The notes beneath the pieces were generated by a model. It made no database searches, was not told the DNA's origin, and saw only the letters and a program-made list of their open reading frames with translations. DNA of 64,000 nucleotides from Nodosilinea foveolarum (GTDB taxonomy: Bacteria > Cyanobacteriota > Cyanobacteriia > Phormidesmidales > Phormidesmidaceae). The DNA lies in NCBI GenBank assembly GCA_003242035.1, contig QBMC01000003.1:1-64000 (forward strand). Direction: 5' to 3'. A program made the position numbers and the translations under genes. The first letter of the stretch is position 1, and every line of letters starts with the position of its first letter. Positions 20,942-31,211 of the stretch are shown here, one piece after another.

Positions 20942-22708
20942 ATGGAATTCACCGACAGCACAAGCTCCATTTCTAACCCGATGACATCGACAATTGCTCG
21001 CCGTCGCTGGCGAGACTCCTCCGGAGAGGCTTTGCCAACGCCAGAATGGAAGCTAGCGGATGCTAACGATGTCATTATTGCTTCTCGCCACTGCGTTGAG
21101 GCATTGGTTTCGCAGCAAATAGGATTGCCGCTGAGTGAGCAGTCTAAAAATGCTGATGAGAAAGCCTGGGAACCCGACTGTGAAAGAGATCAGGAAAGAA
21201 GCCGCTTCACGCTGACGCAGCTCTACTCGCAGAAAAAAGTTGTTGTCGATGTGCATTTGTTCGACCCCACCGACAATCACGAGCTAGTGCGGTTGCAACA
21301 GAACGCTAGAGAGCTTCAGGCCCTAAACTATGCAGCGATTCCGGCTTATGTTGATGCTTTTGAGCTAGAAACCTCGCTAGGGCCTGGGTTTGCAATTGTG
21401 CAGACGGCGACTGAGGCTAAATCTATTCAAGAGTGGATGGCCGATGGCTACTGCTTCGACGAATTTGAGCTGAGGCTGATTGCGCTGCGAGTGCTCTCTA
21501 CGCTGAAATATTTGCATGGTCAGACGGATAGCCAGACGAACGCTCAGACGATAGGAACGGCTGGTTGTACGCTCCACCGAGCCATTAAGCCGAGTAATAT
21601 TCTGCTAGAAAACCGGCGCGTAGCCGACCCCTTTGCCGACTACGAACCTACCCGAGACCGACGATCAAAGCTCAAGCGCGATCGCGGTTTTGGTCGGCTA
21701 TACCTGGTCAACTTAGGCCAAGCGCCCGCCGAAAACGCCAGTGGTACAGTCACCTCAAAAGGCACCTATGGCTATACTGCACCCGAGCAGTTTTATGGTC
21801 GAGCGCGGCCCGCCTCCGACCTTTACAGCCTGGGCGCAACGCTAATCTATATGGCTTCTGGGAAGTCTCCCTCGGCCTGGATGGGCGCGGACTTAGAGAT
21901 TCAACCTCGCGATATCGCGCTATCTCGGCCATTCGTCGAATGGATCTCTCGACTGACGCAGGCCGACTTGACCAAGCGCACAACTTCCGCAAGCAGTGCC
22001 CTTCAAGAGCTAGAACTCATTCAACTGCTCGGCAAACCACTGGCAAAAGGCGATTACAATCTGGCGGTGCCTCGCACTCAGCTCTCACCTAAACCCCAGA
22101 CGGCTTATCTCGACTTTAAAGTGAACTCGACGCCTCAAGAGCTTAAAATTCACTTCAACTACGACCGGATAAAAGGTGACAAAACCCAGACGCGAGCGAT
22201 CGCCACCAGCATCATCAGCCCCGAGGAACTTAAGACGGCCCTACTGCTAGTGCTAGCCGTGACCGTCATCGGTGGCACCGTCGCCCTGACCGGATCGCCG
22301 CTGCTAGGACTGGTGGTGGCCTTATTACTACCGAGCTTTTATCTTTTACTCGTTCCCCACGCACCTGTGATTGACGAACCCGCAGAACGGCAGGCTAGCA
22401 TTCGACTACGCCGAGATAATTTCGGTCGCATGTTTGTAACATTGGCAACGACGCCTCTGCCAAAGCAGAGACTAAAAGGACATTCCAGAGCGCGGACTAG
22501 AGCGCAAGCTGCTTTTCTAGAGAGTCAGATTCACTTTGCCAATGTTCCTATCCGACTGCTCTGTACCAAGCCAGGTTTCTTCTCCCCTAAAATTAGCTTC
22601 ATTCTGGCTACAAACGATCCTAAACGCACCGAAAAGTTAGCGATTTTAGGTAGCCAAGAAGAGATTCGCTGGCTGCGAGTGCATGTGGGCCGCTGGCTCA
22701 AAAGCTAG
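20942..22708 (+). CDS. Ser/Thr protein kinase-like protein, probable pseudokinase, with C-terminal TM segment
   Basis: Kinase fold with LHRAIKPSNILLENRR, LVNLGQA, GTYGYTAPEQFYGRARPASDLYSLGATLIYMASGKSP; TM segment LLLVLAVTVIGGTVALTGSPLLGLVVALLLPSFYLLLVP. Confidence 0.85.
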   Translation: MEFTDSTSSISNPMTSTIARRRWRDSSGEALPTPEWKLADANDVIIASRHCVEALVSQQIGLPLSEQSKNADEKAWEPDCERDQERSRFTLTQLYSQKKVVVDVHLFDPTDNHELVRLQQNARELQALNYAAIPAYVDAFELETSLGPGFAIVQTATEAKSIQEWMADGYCFDEFELRLIALRVLSTLKYLHGQTDSQTNAQTIGTAGCTLHRAIKPSNILLENRRVADPFADYEPTRDRRSKLKRDRGFGRLYLVNLGQAPAENASGTVTSKGTYGYTAPEQFYGRARPASDLYSLGATLIYMASGKSPSAWMGADLEIQPRDIALSRPFVEWISRLTQADLTKRTTSASSALQELELIQLLGKPLAKGDYNLAVPRTQLSPKPQTAYLDFKVNSTPQELKIHFNYDRIKGDKTQTRAIATSIISPEELKTALLLVLAVTVIGGTVALTGSPLLGLVVALLLPSFYLLLVPHAPVIDEPAERQASIRLRRDNFGRMFVTLATTPLPKQRLKGHSRARTRAQAAFLESQIHFANVPIRLLCTKPGFFSPKISFILATNDPKRTEKLAILGSQEEIRWLRVHVGRWLKS

Positions 22709-22815
22709 GTTCTTCAATCGTTGATCGGTTGCAACGTAGGAGATCTTTCTTTGGAATCACACAGGGAATTGCTAGCTACCCTAAACTATACCGAACGTAG
22801 TTTAGATAAGCTTGT

Positions 22816-24318
22816 ATGACGGTTGGCATTTGGGTATTGGGCGATCAGCTTTGGGTGGGACAATCAGCGATAGAGAGCGGATCAGCAGATAAGGCTAATA
22901 CTCCGATCATTTTCATCGAATCGTTAGATCACGTAAAGGAGCGACGGTATCACCAGCAAAAGCTGATTTTAATTTGGTCGGCAATGCGCCACTTTGCAGA
23001 GGAGCTACGAGCCGCTGGCTGGGCAGTTACTTACGAAACGGCTGATTCGTTTGAAGGGCCGCTGACAGCGTGGATAAAGCAGAACAAAATTGATGAGCTG
23101 CGGGTGATGGAGCCTGCGGATCGACCCTTTGCCGCTTTGCTCAAAGGACTCAAGCTAGAGTGTGAGTTAACCCAGACGCCGAATAATCATTTTCTGTGGT
23201 CTACTCAGGAGTTTGAAGACTGGGCGGCAGCGCGTAAAAGTCTTTTGATGGAGTCGTTTTACCGGGAAGGGCGTAAGCGATTCAACATTTTGATGAATGG
23301 CAAAAAGCCTGTGGGCGATCGCTGGAATTTTGATAAGGAGAACCGGAAGCCACCAAAAGGAGAGATTTCGCCGCCTCCTCCGCTGACGTTTGAAGCGGAT
23401 GAGATTACGAGGGAGACGATCTCGCTAGTAGAAGCCGCCGACTTTCCGACGTTTGGGGATGATAGCTGGTTTGGCTGGGCGGTGACTCGGGAGCAGGCGC
23501 TACAGGTGCTGGATAATTTTGTGAGCGATCGCCTCACCACCTTCGGCCCCTACCAAGACGCGATGGTTGCAGGCGAAGATACCATGTGGCACGCGCTACT
23601 CTCTCCCTACCTCAACATTGGTTTGTTGCAACCGATGGAAGTTATCGAGGCGGTAGAGCAAGCCTACGAGCAAGATAAAATTCCGCTGAACTGCGTGGAG
23701 GGTTTTATCCGTCAGATCATGGGCTGGCGAGAATATATGCATGGCGTATACAGCCGGGTCGATGAGGATTATCCTGCTCGTAATTATTTTGAACACCATC
23801 ATCCCCTGCCCGACTTCTTTTGGGATGGCGATACGCAGATGAACTGTCTGCATCAAACCATCGACACTATTAAGCGCACAGGCTACGCCCATCACATTCA
23901 AAGGCTGATGATTTTGGCGAACTTTTCCCTGATTGCTGGACTCTCTCCGCAGGAAGTAGAAGACTGGTTCCACTCGGCTTTTATCGACGCTTACGACTGG
24001 GTAATGCAAACCAACGTAATCGGTATGGGGCTGTTTGCCGATGGGGGCCTGCTAGCGACAAAGCCTTATGCTTCTAGTGCTAATTACGTGAATAAGATGA
24101 GCAATTACTGCAAAGGTTGTTCTTATGATCGCAAAGCTCGAATTGGAGAAAATGCCTGCCCGTTTAATTTCTTTTACTGGGACTTTTTAGATCGGCATCG
24201 AGAGAAACTAAGTAGTCAGGGACGCATGAACTTTATCTTGAAGAATCTAGATAGAATGTCGGCAGAGGAACTTAATGAGATTCGACAGCGGGCGAAGGAC
24301 TGGCACCTCGCAAGCTAG
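22816..24318 (+). CDS. Deoxyribodipyrimidine photolyase-related protein (FeS-BCP / prokaryotic 6-4 photolyase-like)
   Basis: MTVGIWVLGDQL; GWREYMHGVYS; Cys set QMNCLHQT + NYCKGCSYDRKARIGENACPFN. Confidence 0.9.
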   Translation: MTVGIWVLGDQLWVGQSAIESGSADKANTPIIFIESLDHVKERRYHQQKLILIWSAMRHFAEELRAAGWAVTYETADSFEGPLTAWIKQNKIDELRVMEPADRPFAALLKGLKLECELTQTPNNHFLWSTQEFEDWAAARKSLLMESFYREGRKRFNILMNGKKPVGDRWNFDKENRKPPKGEISPPPPLTFEADEITRETISLVEAADFPTFGDDSWFGWAVTREQALQVLDNFVSDRLTTFGPYQDAMVAGEDTMWHALLSPYLNIGLLQPMEVIEAVEQAYEQDKIPLNCVEGFIRQIMGWREYMHGVYSRVDEDYPARNYFEHHHPLPDFFWDGDTQMNCLHQTIDTIKRTGYAHHIQRLMILANFSLIAGLSPQEVEDWFHSAFIDAYDWVMQTNVIGMGLFADGGLLATKPYASSANYVNKMSNYCKGCSYDRKARIGENACPFNFFYWDFLDRHREKLSSQGRMNFILKNLDRMSAEELNEIRQRAKDWHLAS

Positions 24319-24444
24319 TCTCTTTCGGGGATCGCGCGCGAACTTTGATGAGGTTAATGTCTTGTCTACTATGTTGCGACATCGTAGACGTTCGGCTCTG
24401 AATAAGGACGCCAACTTTACTGCTCAAAGACTGAAGATCTGGCC

Positions 24445-27087
24445 TTATTCGTTAGAGACAGGAAAACGATTGATTAAAAACGCGGCTTGCCTTGCCGTTG
24501 TTCTTACTTCGTCAGATAAGTAGGGAACATGCGGAATTTGTGAGAGTAAATCCAGCGTACGTCGCAAAATTCGGACGATATCACCTTCGTCTAAGCTGGT
24601 GTTGTCGCAGAGTTCTTGCCACTCAGCTTCTAGCGCCCACCGTTCAACGATGGCAATCAGGTCGTAGTCTAGCCAGACGGGAATTTGAATGTCCTGTCGG
24701 CGCTGTTCTTGGAAAATGCGGCGGCGAAGATTGCGCAAGCCTTCGAGTGCTTCAATGACGGGAGCCGTTGGCTCGTAACGAATCCAAGTATCGGGGCGAT
24801 TGTTCTCCATCAGGATGCCCGCGCAGGCGGCGGCGAACTGCTGGGGTTCTAGTGCGTCAAATTCGCCGGAGGCTAGCGCCATGCCTAGCCATAGCTCGTT
24901 GTCGCCCCGAATGGCGGCGCACATTTGGCCTACCTCTGTGGGGCCGTTGTCTTCTAAACACTCAAAGTTTTTTAGAATTTGCATTAGGCTAACAAACTCC
25001 AGCCAGTAGCGATGGGTTTGGTTGTCGTATTTTTGGGTGCGATCGCTCAACTCCTCCAACAACCTTCTCAACCGCTTCTGCTGCTTCACCACCGCCCTCG
25101 GATTCGACAGCTTGCCCACCGGATTTTCTTTTATTTTTGCCTCCACTGCCTCTACTTTCTCTCTTTGGGCCTTCACCTCAGGTGCTTGCGCTTCAAAGTC
25201 GGGGAGCGGTGGAATTTTCGCGATCGCCGACGCTGTTGTTTCATCGCCTTTACGAGACTTCCCAGGAGATGCTGCCAAATCAGCCGGTGGCGTCAGCTCA
25301 TCCGCCTCCCGAATCCGCTGCTGGTCGCCATAGATCATCACGACATCCTTCACCGTCACCACGTACCAGCGGTTGTCTTCTCCCAAGCACACCAAAAGAG
25401 GAAACTGTCCTGGGCCAGGTACTTTGCTGACTAAAATCGCCTTCAGCGGCGCAGATACCTTTACGTTCTTTCCTTTCAAGGCCAGCAGCGTTCCGCCCAT
25501 GGCAAAAGAAGCGGCCACCGGATCGCCGCCGCCTAAAGTCTCCTCTGCCTGCTTTTCTAAAATCTTCAGCAGCCGGTCTTCTTCTCTTAGCCAGCCCCGC
25601 AGTTTCTCGTACTCCGCCAGCGCCGTATCGTCTACATAAGTGAGCTGATCCTGCAAAATGGAAATCTCGGTCTTTACCGCTTCTATGCCCTGCCGCTGTG
25701 GAGCTAAGTGCAGCGTTGCCAAATACTGACCAAAGCTTCGCTCAATCAGCTCTTGCGCTTCTTCTACTGTGTGAATTTGCAACAGGTTTAGCACCATGCC
25801 ATAGCTGGGCGTAAACTGGCTCACCAACGGGTCGGGCGGTGATAATGCCAGCCTCGAAGCTTCTTTTGCCCCTTCAAAAGGAGACTCTACCGTGACAACA
25901 TGACCTTCTGCGTCCATCCCCCGGCGTCCCGCTCTACCCGACATCTGTAAAAACTCAGAGGCATGAAGCAGGCGATGTCCGTCGTCCGTCCGCTTCGATA
26001 AGCTAGCAATTACGGTTGTCCGAGCAGGCATGTTAATTCCGGCAGCCAGTGTCTCTGTCGCAAACACAACTTTAATTAACCCCGACTGAAACAACTCTTC
26101 TACCAGACTTTTCCACGCGGGTAAAATACCGGCATGGTGAGCGGCAATTCCTCTATAAAGCGGCTCTAGCTGATTGGCGCGAATAGCGTCTGGATTGCGA
26201 TCTACAAACGCATCAATTCGGCGCTTAAGCAGTTCGGCCTCTGCCTGGGTGACTAAGTTCAAATGCGCTACCGACTGCACCGACTTATCGCACCCCTTGC
26301 GACTGAAGATGAAGTAAATGGCGGGCAGCATGTCCTTTTGCTGGAGCTTGCTGACGATGTCGGGAAGAGTGGGGCCAGATGCCTGTGCCTTTTGCCCGCG
26401 CTGACGGCGAGGCGGTTTGCGACGGCCCTTTAGCTTGGGATGGATGGCATTGCCCGACGGATTTAGCAGCGGGAAAATGCCTTTTTCTACGGCAAAGTGA
26501 AAGTTGAGCGGGACGGGGCGGTAGTCGGAGTAAATGAGCTGCGTCGGGCCGTGGACTTCACTAATCCAGTCGGTGAGCTGACCGCCGTTGGCGACAGTCG
26601 CAGAGAGGCCCACGAGCTGAATCTCGGGCGGGCAGTAGATGACAGATTCTTCCCAAACGGTGCCCCTTTGCCGGTCGTTCATGTAGTGACACTCGTCTAG
26701 CACCACAGCCTGCACTTCCATTAGCGAGGTGCCTACTTGCCCAATGCTGGTGCCGTAAAGCATGTTGCGAAAAATCTCAGTGGTCATTACCACAATGGGG
26801 GCATCACGGTTGATGGAGGTGTCGCCCGTGAGCAAGCCGACGTTTTCCTCGCCGAAGATGCGCTGAAAGTCTCGAAGTTTTTGGTTGGAAAGGGCTTTGA
26901 GCGGGGTGGTGTAGAAGACCCGACGACCGAGTTCTAGGGCGCGGTGGATGGCATATTCGCCCACCAAAGTTTTACCGGAGCCGGTGGGGGCGCAGACGAT
27001 GACGGATTCGCCTTGGTTGAGGGCGGCGATCGCCTCCAGTTGAAAATCGTCTAGCTGAAAGGGAAACAGGGTTTCAGGCGCTAACAC
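24445..27087 (-). CDS. Ski2/Mtr4-like DEVH/DECH-box RNA helicase
   Basis: FQLDDFQLEAIAALNQGESVIVCAPTGSGKT; VVLDECHYMND; QMSGRAGRRGMD; C-terminal DSHCT-like region. Confidence 0.92.
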   Translation of the reverse strand: MLAPETLFPFQLDDFQLEAIAALNQGESVIVCAPTGSGKTLVGEYAIHRALELGRRVFYTTPLKALSNQKLRDFQRIFGEENVGLLTGDTSINRDAPIVVMTTEIFRNMLYGTSIGQVGTSLMEVQAVVLDECHYMNDRQRGTVWEESVIYCPPEIQLVGLSATVANGGQLTDWISEVHGPTQLIYSDYRPVPLNFHFAVEKGIFPLLNPSGNAIHPKLKGRRKPPRRQRGQKAQASGPTLPDIVSKLQQKDMLPAIYFIFSRKGCDKSVQSVAHLNLVTQAEAELLKRRIDAFVDRNPDAIRANQLEPLYRGIAAHHAGILPAWKSLVEELFQSGLIKVVFATETLAAGINMPARTTVIASLSKRTDDGHRLLHASEFLQMSGRAGRRGMDAEGHVVTVESPFEGAKEASRLALSPPDPLVSQFTPSYGMVLNLLQIHTVEEAQELIERSFGQYLATLHLAPQRQGIEAVKTEISILQDQLTYVDDTALAEYEKLRGWLREEDRLLKILEKQAEETLGGGDPVAASFAMGGTLLALKGKNVKVSAPLKAILVSKVPGPGQFPLLVCLGEDNRWYVVTVKDVVMIYGDQQRIREADELTPPADLAASPGKSRKGDETTASAIAKIPPLPDFEAQAPEVKAQREKVEAVEAKIKENPVGKLSNPRAVVKQQKRLRRLLEELSDRTQKYDNQTHRYWLEFVSLMQILKNFECLEDNGPTEVGQMCAAIRGDNELWLGMALASGEFDALEPQQFAAACAGILMENNRPDTWIRYEPTAPVIEALEGLRNLRRRIFQEQRRQDIQIPVWLDYDLIAIVERWALEAEWQELCDNTSLDEGDIVRILRRTLDLLSQIPHVPYLSDEVRTTARQAAFLINRFPVSNE

Positions 27088-27195
27088 AGGCAGTCGGGTA
27101 AGAGGATAATCCCTCTATTGTGCCAGTCCTTGCAAAGTCTGCGCAAAAGTTGGCGTTAACGTTACCTAAGACAGATGCCGCTATCTCCCCATTTT

Positions 27196-27888
27196 CTAGG
27201 CGTTTAGCAGGCGGATGTGTTCGTTGAGAAAGGCGAGCGATCGCGCCCAAGCCTTTTCTTTCGCTGCCGCATCATAGCTATCGCCCGTCTCATTCCCAAA
27301 CGCATGTTCTGCGCCTTCGTAGCGATAAAAGTCGTAGTCTACGTTACTGGCTCTGAGCTTTTCCTCTAGCGCGTCTACCGCCTCCGGTGGAAAGAAGCTA
27401 TCGGCAGTGCCAAAATGCCCCTGTACTGGAATGCTAATTTTGCTCGGGTCGCCGCCCTCTTCGGGCGGAACGCCGTACCAGCTAATCGCGGCCTGAATCT
27501 CTTCAGAAAGATGAATAGCTGCAAGCATCGTGAGGATGCCGCCCATGCAGAACCCCATTACCGCCACCTGTGGACTGCTCGTTTTCAGGTAGGCCGCCGC
27601 GCCGCGAATATCCTGATTCGTCGCATCGTCAAAGTTCAGGTCTTCCATTTTATGCTGAGCTTCGGCTTGCTCTAGCGTCACATCACCTCTGTACAAGTCG
27701 GGGACTAAAACGCGGTAGCCTGCCTCAATGAGATCGTCGGCCATTCCCTTTATCTGATCGTTCAGGCCCCACCATTCTTGAATGAGCACCACGCCCGGTG
27801 CTGTTTTATTGCCATCAGGTGCGCCATAGTAGCCAGAACAGCTTTTACCATCGGGACGTTGAAACGTAATCATCTCAGACATTGACAA
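27196..27888 (-). CDS. Dienelactone hydrolase family protein
   Basis: GVVLIQEWWGLNDQIKGMADDL; VAVMGFCMGG; catalytic D and H regions (GTADSFFPP; GAEHAF). Confidence 0.93.
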   Translation of the reverse strand: MSMSEMITFQRPDGKSCSGYYGAPDGNKTAPGVVLIQEWWGLNDQIKGMADDLIEAGYRVLVPDLYRGDVTLEQAEAQHKMEDLNFDDATNQDIRGAAAYLKTSSPQVAVMGFCMGGILTMLAAIHLSEEIQAAISWYGVPPEEGGDPSKISIPVQGHFGTADSFFPPEAVDALEEKLRASNVDYDFYRYEGAEHAFGNETGDSYDAAAKEKAWARSLAFLNEHIRLLNA

Positions 27889-27956
27889 AGTCTCTCTTAT
27901 AGATATCTTCTTGGCTAGCTGAGGGTAGTATGCGCCTACCCTCAGCTACTGGTAGC

Positions 27957-28264
27957 TCAGGCTTTAGCAAACTCTTCGATAGCTTTGCTACAAAAAGCAT
28001 CCAAATCGTCTGGATTTCGGCTAGTAATTAGGCCCTGGTCTACATGCACCGTTTCATCCACCCAGGTGCCACCCGCATTGCGAATATCGGTTTGAAGGCT
28101 AGGGAAAGAGGTCAGTGTGCGACCTTTTACTACGTTGGCCTCGAAACTAGCTCTACAGTGGCTCCGGCTGATTTGATCGCCTCCCAAGGCTGAGTAAACT
28201 CCACCTGTTCGAATCCATCGGTTGCAAGAAACGCAATCTTCTTTCCGTTAAGCTGATCGGACAT
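27957..28264 (-). pseudogene. PfpI/DJ-1-type glutamine amidotransferase remnant with internal deletion
   Basis: N-terminus [44 protein letters not shown] joins, after a frame change near 28145, to C-terminus [61 protein letters not shown]; the central nucleophile-elbow region is absent. Confidence 0.85.
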
Positions 28265-28341
28265 TAAGTAATCTCTCCTTTGTTGTTTATGTTTGCTTAG
28301 GAATGAGAATTTAATAAGTTGCCGATCTATTTCCGGCCACC

Positions 28342-28399
28342 CTTCGACTACGCTCAGGGTTCGGAATCAGCAACTGCCGCTGGCTGAGCGCAGTCGAAG
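28342..28399. repeat. Inverted repeat element CTTCGACTACGCTCAG...CTGAGCGCAGTCGAAG (copy A)
   Basis: 16-nt arms at 28342-28357 and 28384-28399; second copy at 56358-56405. Confidence 0.85.
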
Positions 28400-28463
28400 C
28401 CAAAACCTACCGATCTACGAAAGCGCTTCTTATTTAATCCTCATCCCTTAACTGTTCTTCCGC

Positions 28464-28889
28464 TTATTTTTCCAGATGTACTTCTAGCGAAATATCGGCA
28501 TTGAACAATCTAGAAATGGGGCAGTTCTCTTTGGCCGTATTCGCAACTTTCTTGAAAGTCTCTTCGTCGGCACCTGGTAGTTTGCCCGTAATCTTTAGCT
28601 GAATCTGAGAAACTTTAGGCTCGTTACCTTCTGTACTCAGCGTGACCGTAGCCACCGTTTCTAGCTTCTCTGGCGTAATGTTCTCACCGCCTAACCCATC
28701 GGCTACTGCCATGGTGAAACAGGCCGCATGAGCAGCGGCAATTAGCTCTTCAGGGTTGGTGCCAGGGTTATTCTCAAAGCGAGTGCCAAAGTTATATACA
28801 GACTCATTGAGCGCCTTACTTTCGGTGGTAATTTTACCTTCGCCCTGCTTGAGGCTACCTTGCCAAACAACGGTTGATTTGCTATCCAT
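28464..28889 (-). CDS. OsmC family protein
   Basis: [44 protein letters not shown]. Confidence 0.9.
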   Translation of the reverse strand: MDSKSTVVWQGSLKQGEGKITTESKALNESVYNFGTRFENNPGTNPEELIAAAHAACFTMAVADGLGGENITPEKLETVATVTLSTEGNEPKVSQIQLKITGKLPGADEETFKKVANTAKENCPISRLFNADISLEVHLEK

Positions 28890-29038
28890 AAAAAGATTCC
28901 TTTTGTGTGCTTTAATGCTTTTCTACTAGACCACAAACCGATGTGCTAGCCATCCTTCACAAGATAGTCATATCGCCGTAGCACCATTGTCAAATGAGCT
29001 AGATAAAATTAGCGTATTCTCGTTACACGTAAGGTTTA

Positions 29039-30301
29039 ATGTCTGATAATCGCTCTGTAGATACATCTTCTTATCCATCTGGGAGAATTAATTCGGCTGG
29101 CCGTAAGCTGGCAACTTCTGCGGCTCTAGTTATGCTAGGTGCAGGCACCGCGACAGGAGTTCACTATGCTCTAGAAGGTGGGCCTAACGCGAATCCGGTT
29201 GCCATCACTCAGCCTGTTTCTCAGCCTAATTACAGCACCGTGAACGCCAGTCTGGCGCTGCCTGCTGAAAGTAGTTCTGTGGCTGAAGTGGTTCAAGCGG
29301 TAGGCCCAGCCGTTGTGCGAATTAATGCCTCTCGCACCGTTTCTAGCCAGCCCTCAAATTTACCTCCCGGTGTGCCGGATAGCTTCCGCCGTTTCTTTGG
29401 CGACGATGCCCTTCCAGGGGGCGCTCAAGGTGGCCCTCAAGAGAGAACGGAAAGCGGCGTGGGTTCGGGCTTTATTGTCAGTGAAGATGGACGCGTGTTG
29501 ACCAATGCTCACGTGGTTGAGGGTGCAGATACGGTGCAGGTGACGCTGAAGGACGGTCGTAGCTTTGAAGGAAAAGTGCTGGGCGCTGATCCGGTGACGG
29601 ACGTGGCGGTGATCGATATTGAGGCGAACGATTTGCCGACGGTGAAGGTGAATGAGGCTGAGTTGCAGCCGGGAGAGACGGCGATCGCCATCGGCAATCC
29701 ACTCGGTCTAGACAATACCGTCACCGTCGGCATCATTAGCGCCACAGGTCGAACGAGCGGTCAGGTCGGCATTGCTGATAGACGAGTGGACTTTATCCAA
29801 ACCGATGCGGCGATTAATCCGGGTAATTCGGGCGGGCCACTGCTCAACGCAAGGGGTGAAGTGGTGGGTATGAACACCGCGATTATTAGCGGTGCGCAAG
29901 GTCTGGGCTTTGCGATTCCGGCGGAAGCTTTGCAGCGAATTTCAAGTCAGCTCGTGGCCGATGGCAAAGTCGATCATCCGTTTATTGGTATTCAAATGGT
30001 GAACCTGTCGCCTGAGCTGCGCAAGTCGGTGAATGCAGATCCGAATCGGGGCTTTACCGTAGAGTCTGATGACGGTGTGCTGGTGGCTGAGGTGCTGCCG
30101 GGTTCGCCTGCGGCTAAGGCCGGACTGCGCTCTGGTGATGTGGTGCGTCAGGTAAATGGCGCGGCTATTAAGACGGGGCAAGATGTGCAAAACGCAGTGG
30201 AGTCGAACGGTCTGAGCCGCGATTTGCGATTGCGCATTGAGCGGAGTGGCGCGTCGGAAACGATTTCTTTGCGACCTGAGCCTTTGCCTGCGCAAGGTTA
30301 G
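29039..30301 (+). CDS. HtrA/Deg-type serine protease with PDZ domain
   Basis: SGVGSGFIVSEDGRVLTNAHVV; DVAVIDI; DAAINPGNSGGPLLNARGEVVGMNTAI; C-terminal PDZ. Confidence 0.95.
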   Translation: MSDNRSVDTSSYPSGRINSAGRKLATSAALVMLGAGTATGVHYALEGGPNANPVAITQPVSQPNYSTVNASLALPAESSSVAEVVQAVGPAVVRINASRTVSSQPSNLPPGVPDSFRRFFGDDALPGGAQGGPQERTESGVGSGFIVSEDGRVLTNAHVVEGADTVQVTLKDGRSFEGKVLGADPVTDVAVIDIEANDLPTVKVNEAELQPGETAIAIGNPLGLDNTVTVGIISATGRTSGQVGIADRRVDFIQTDAAINPGNSGGPLLNARGEVVGMNTAIISGAQGLGFAIPAEALQRISSQLVADGKVDHPFIGIQMVNLSPELRKSVNADPNRGFTVESDDGVLVAEVLPGSPAAKAGLRSGDVVRQVNGAAIKTGQDVQNAVESNGLSRDLRLRIERSGASETISLRPEPLPAQG

Positions 30302-30516
30302 GGGGGCGATCGCGCGTCGCTAATATAAGATAGCTTTCTGCCGTAGGGTTGCCCATACCCTGCGGCTTCTTTATTGGCTTTGGAGCAAAAAATCTTATGC
30401 CAAAAAATCTCATAAAATCAAACAATTTGAGTTTGTTTTTTCAGGTGCGATTATCTTTTCGTCCCAGCCTTAACAACTCTCCTGGTAACCTCTCGTATGA
30501 TGAGAGCCTAATGTAA

Positions 30517-31149
30517 TTGAGGTGTTTCTGCTATGAGGAAGCCACCGCTGAAGCCTATAACTTTGCCAATCTATCGCTGAGCGATTTAGATAGCGACGGT
30601 CTTTCGGAAGTGATTGTGCAAAACTACAGCGGCGGTGCGCATTGCTGTACCAATACAACCGTTTATAGCTGGGAAGACGACAAATTTACCAGCATAGAGT
30701 CTGGCTACTTAGATGGGTTAGGCGGTCGCTTTGAAGATTTGGATGGCGATCGCTTTAGCGAATTTATCTTTTATAACAACAGGTTTCTCTATCGTTTTTC
30801 TTCTTATGCGGGTTCGTTTCCACCGCCTTTAATTTCCACATTTAAAGGCGGCGAGTTTACCGAGACTACGCGGCAGTATCCAGCCGTCATTCGAGCGCGG
30901 ATAGCTCAAATTGAAGAGACTTTTGCCGATGAAAACTTTGAAGGAGAGCGCAACGGTTTGTTGGCTGGCTATGTAGCGATGAAAAGCCTGGTAGGAGAGT
31001 ACGATGAAGTCTGGGCGTATATGCTAGAACGCTATGATTCTGAGTCTGAGTGGGGATTAGAAATTCGCGATGAGGCAGGCGAGGAGGTCGGAACTTACCC
31101 AGACTTTCCTACGGCACTAACAGCGCTTTTAGAACAAGAGGGGTATTAG
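30517..31149 (+). CDS. FG-GAP-like/VCBS-like hypothetical protein, probably 5'-truncated
   Basis: LSLSDLDSDGLSEVIVQNYSGGAHCCTNTTVYSW...FEDLDGDRFSEFIF; only TTG start, no signal peptide. Confidence 0.55.
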   Translation: MRCFCYEEATAEAYNFANLSLSDLDSDGLSEVIVQNYSGGAHCCTNTTVYSWEDDKFTSIESGYLDGLGGRFEDLDGDRFSEFIFYNNRFLYRFSSYAGSFPPPLISTFKGGEFTETTRQYPAVIRARIAQIEETFADENFEGERNGLLAGYVAMKSLVGEYDEVWAYMLERYDSESEWGLEIRDEAGEEVGTYPDFPTALTALLEQEGY

Positions 31150-31211
31150 CTGCGATCGCCCCCGCCTGTTGCAACGGCTACGCCAGCGAAACCATAGTTT
31201 AGGCAGATTTC

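Noticed and set aside
25012-25639. Overlapping plus-strand ORFs in the helicase region
   Set aside because: Antisense shadow ORFs of the Ski2-like helicase gene.
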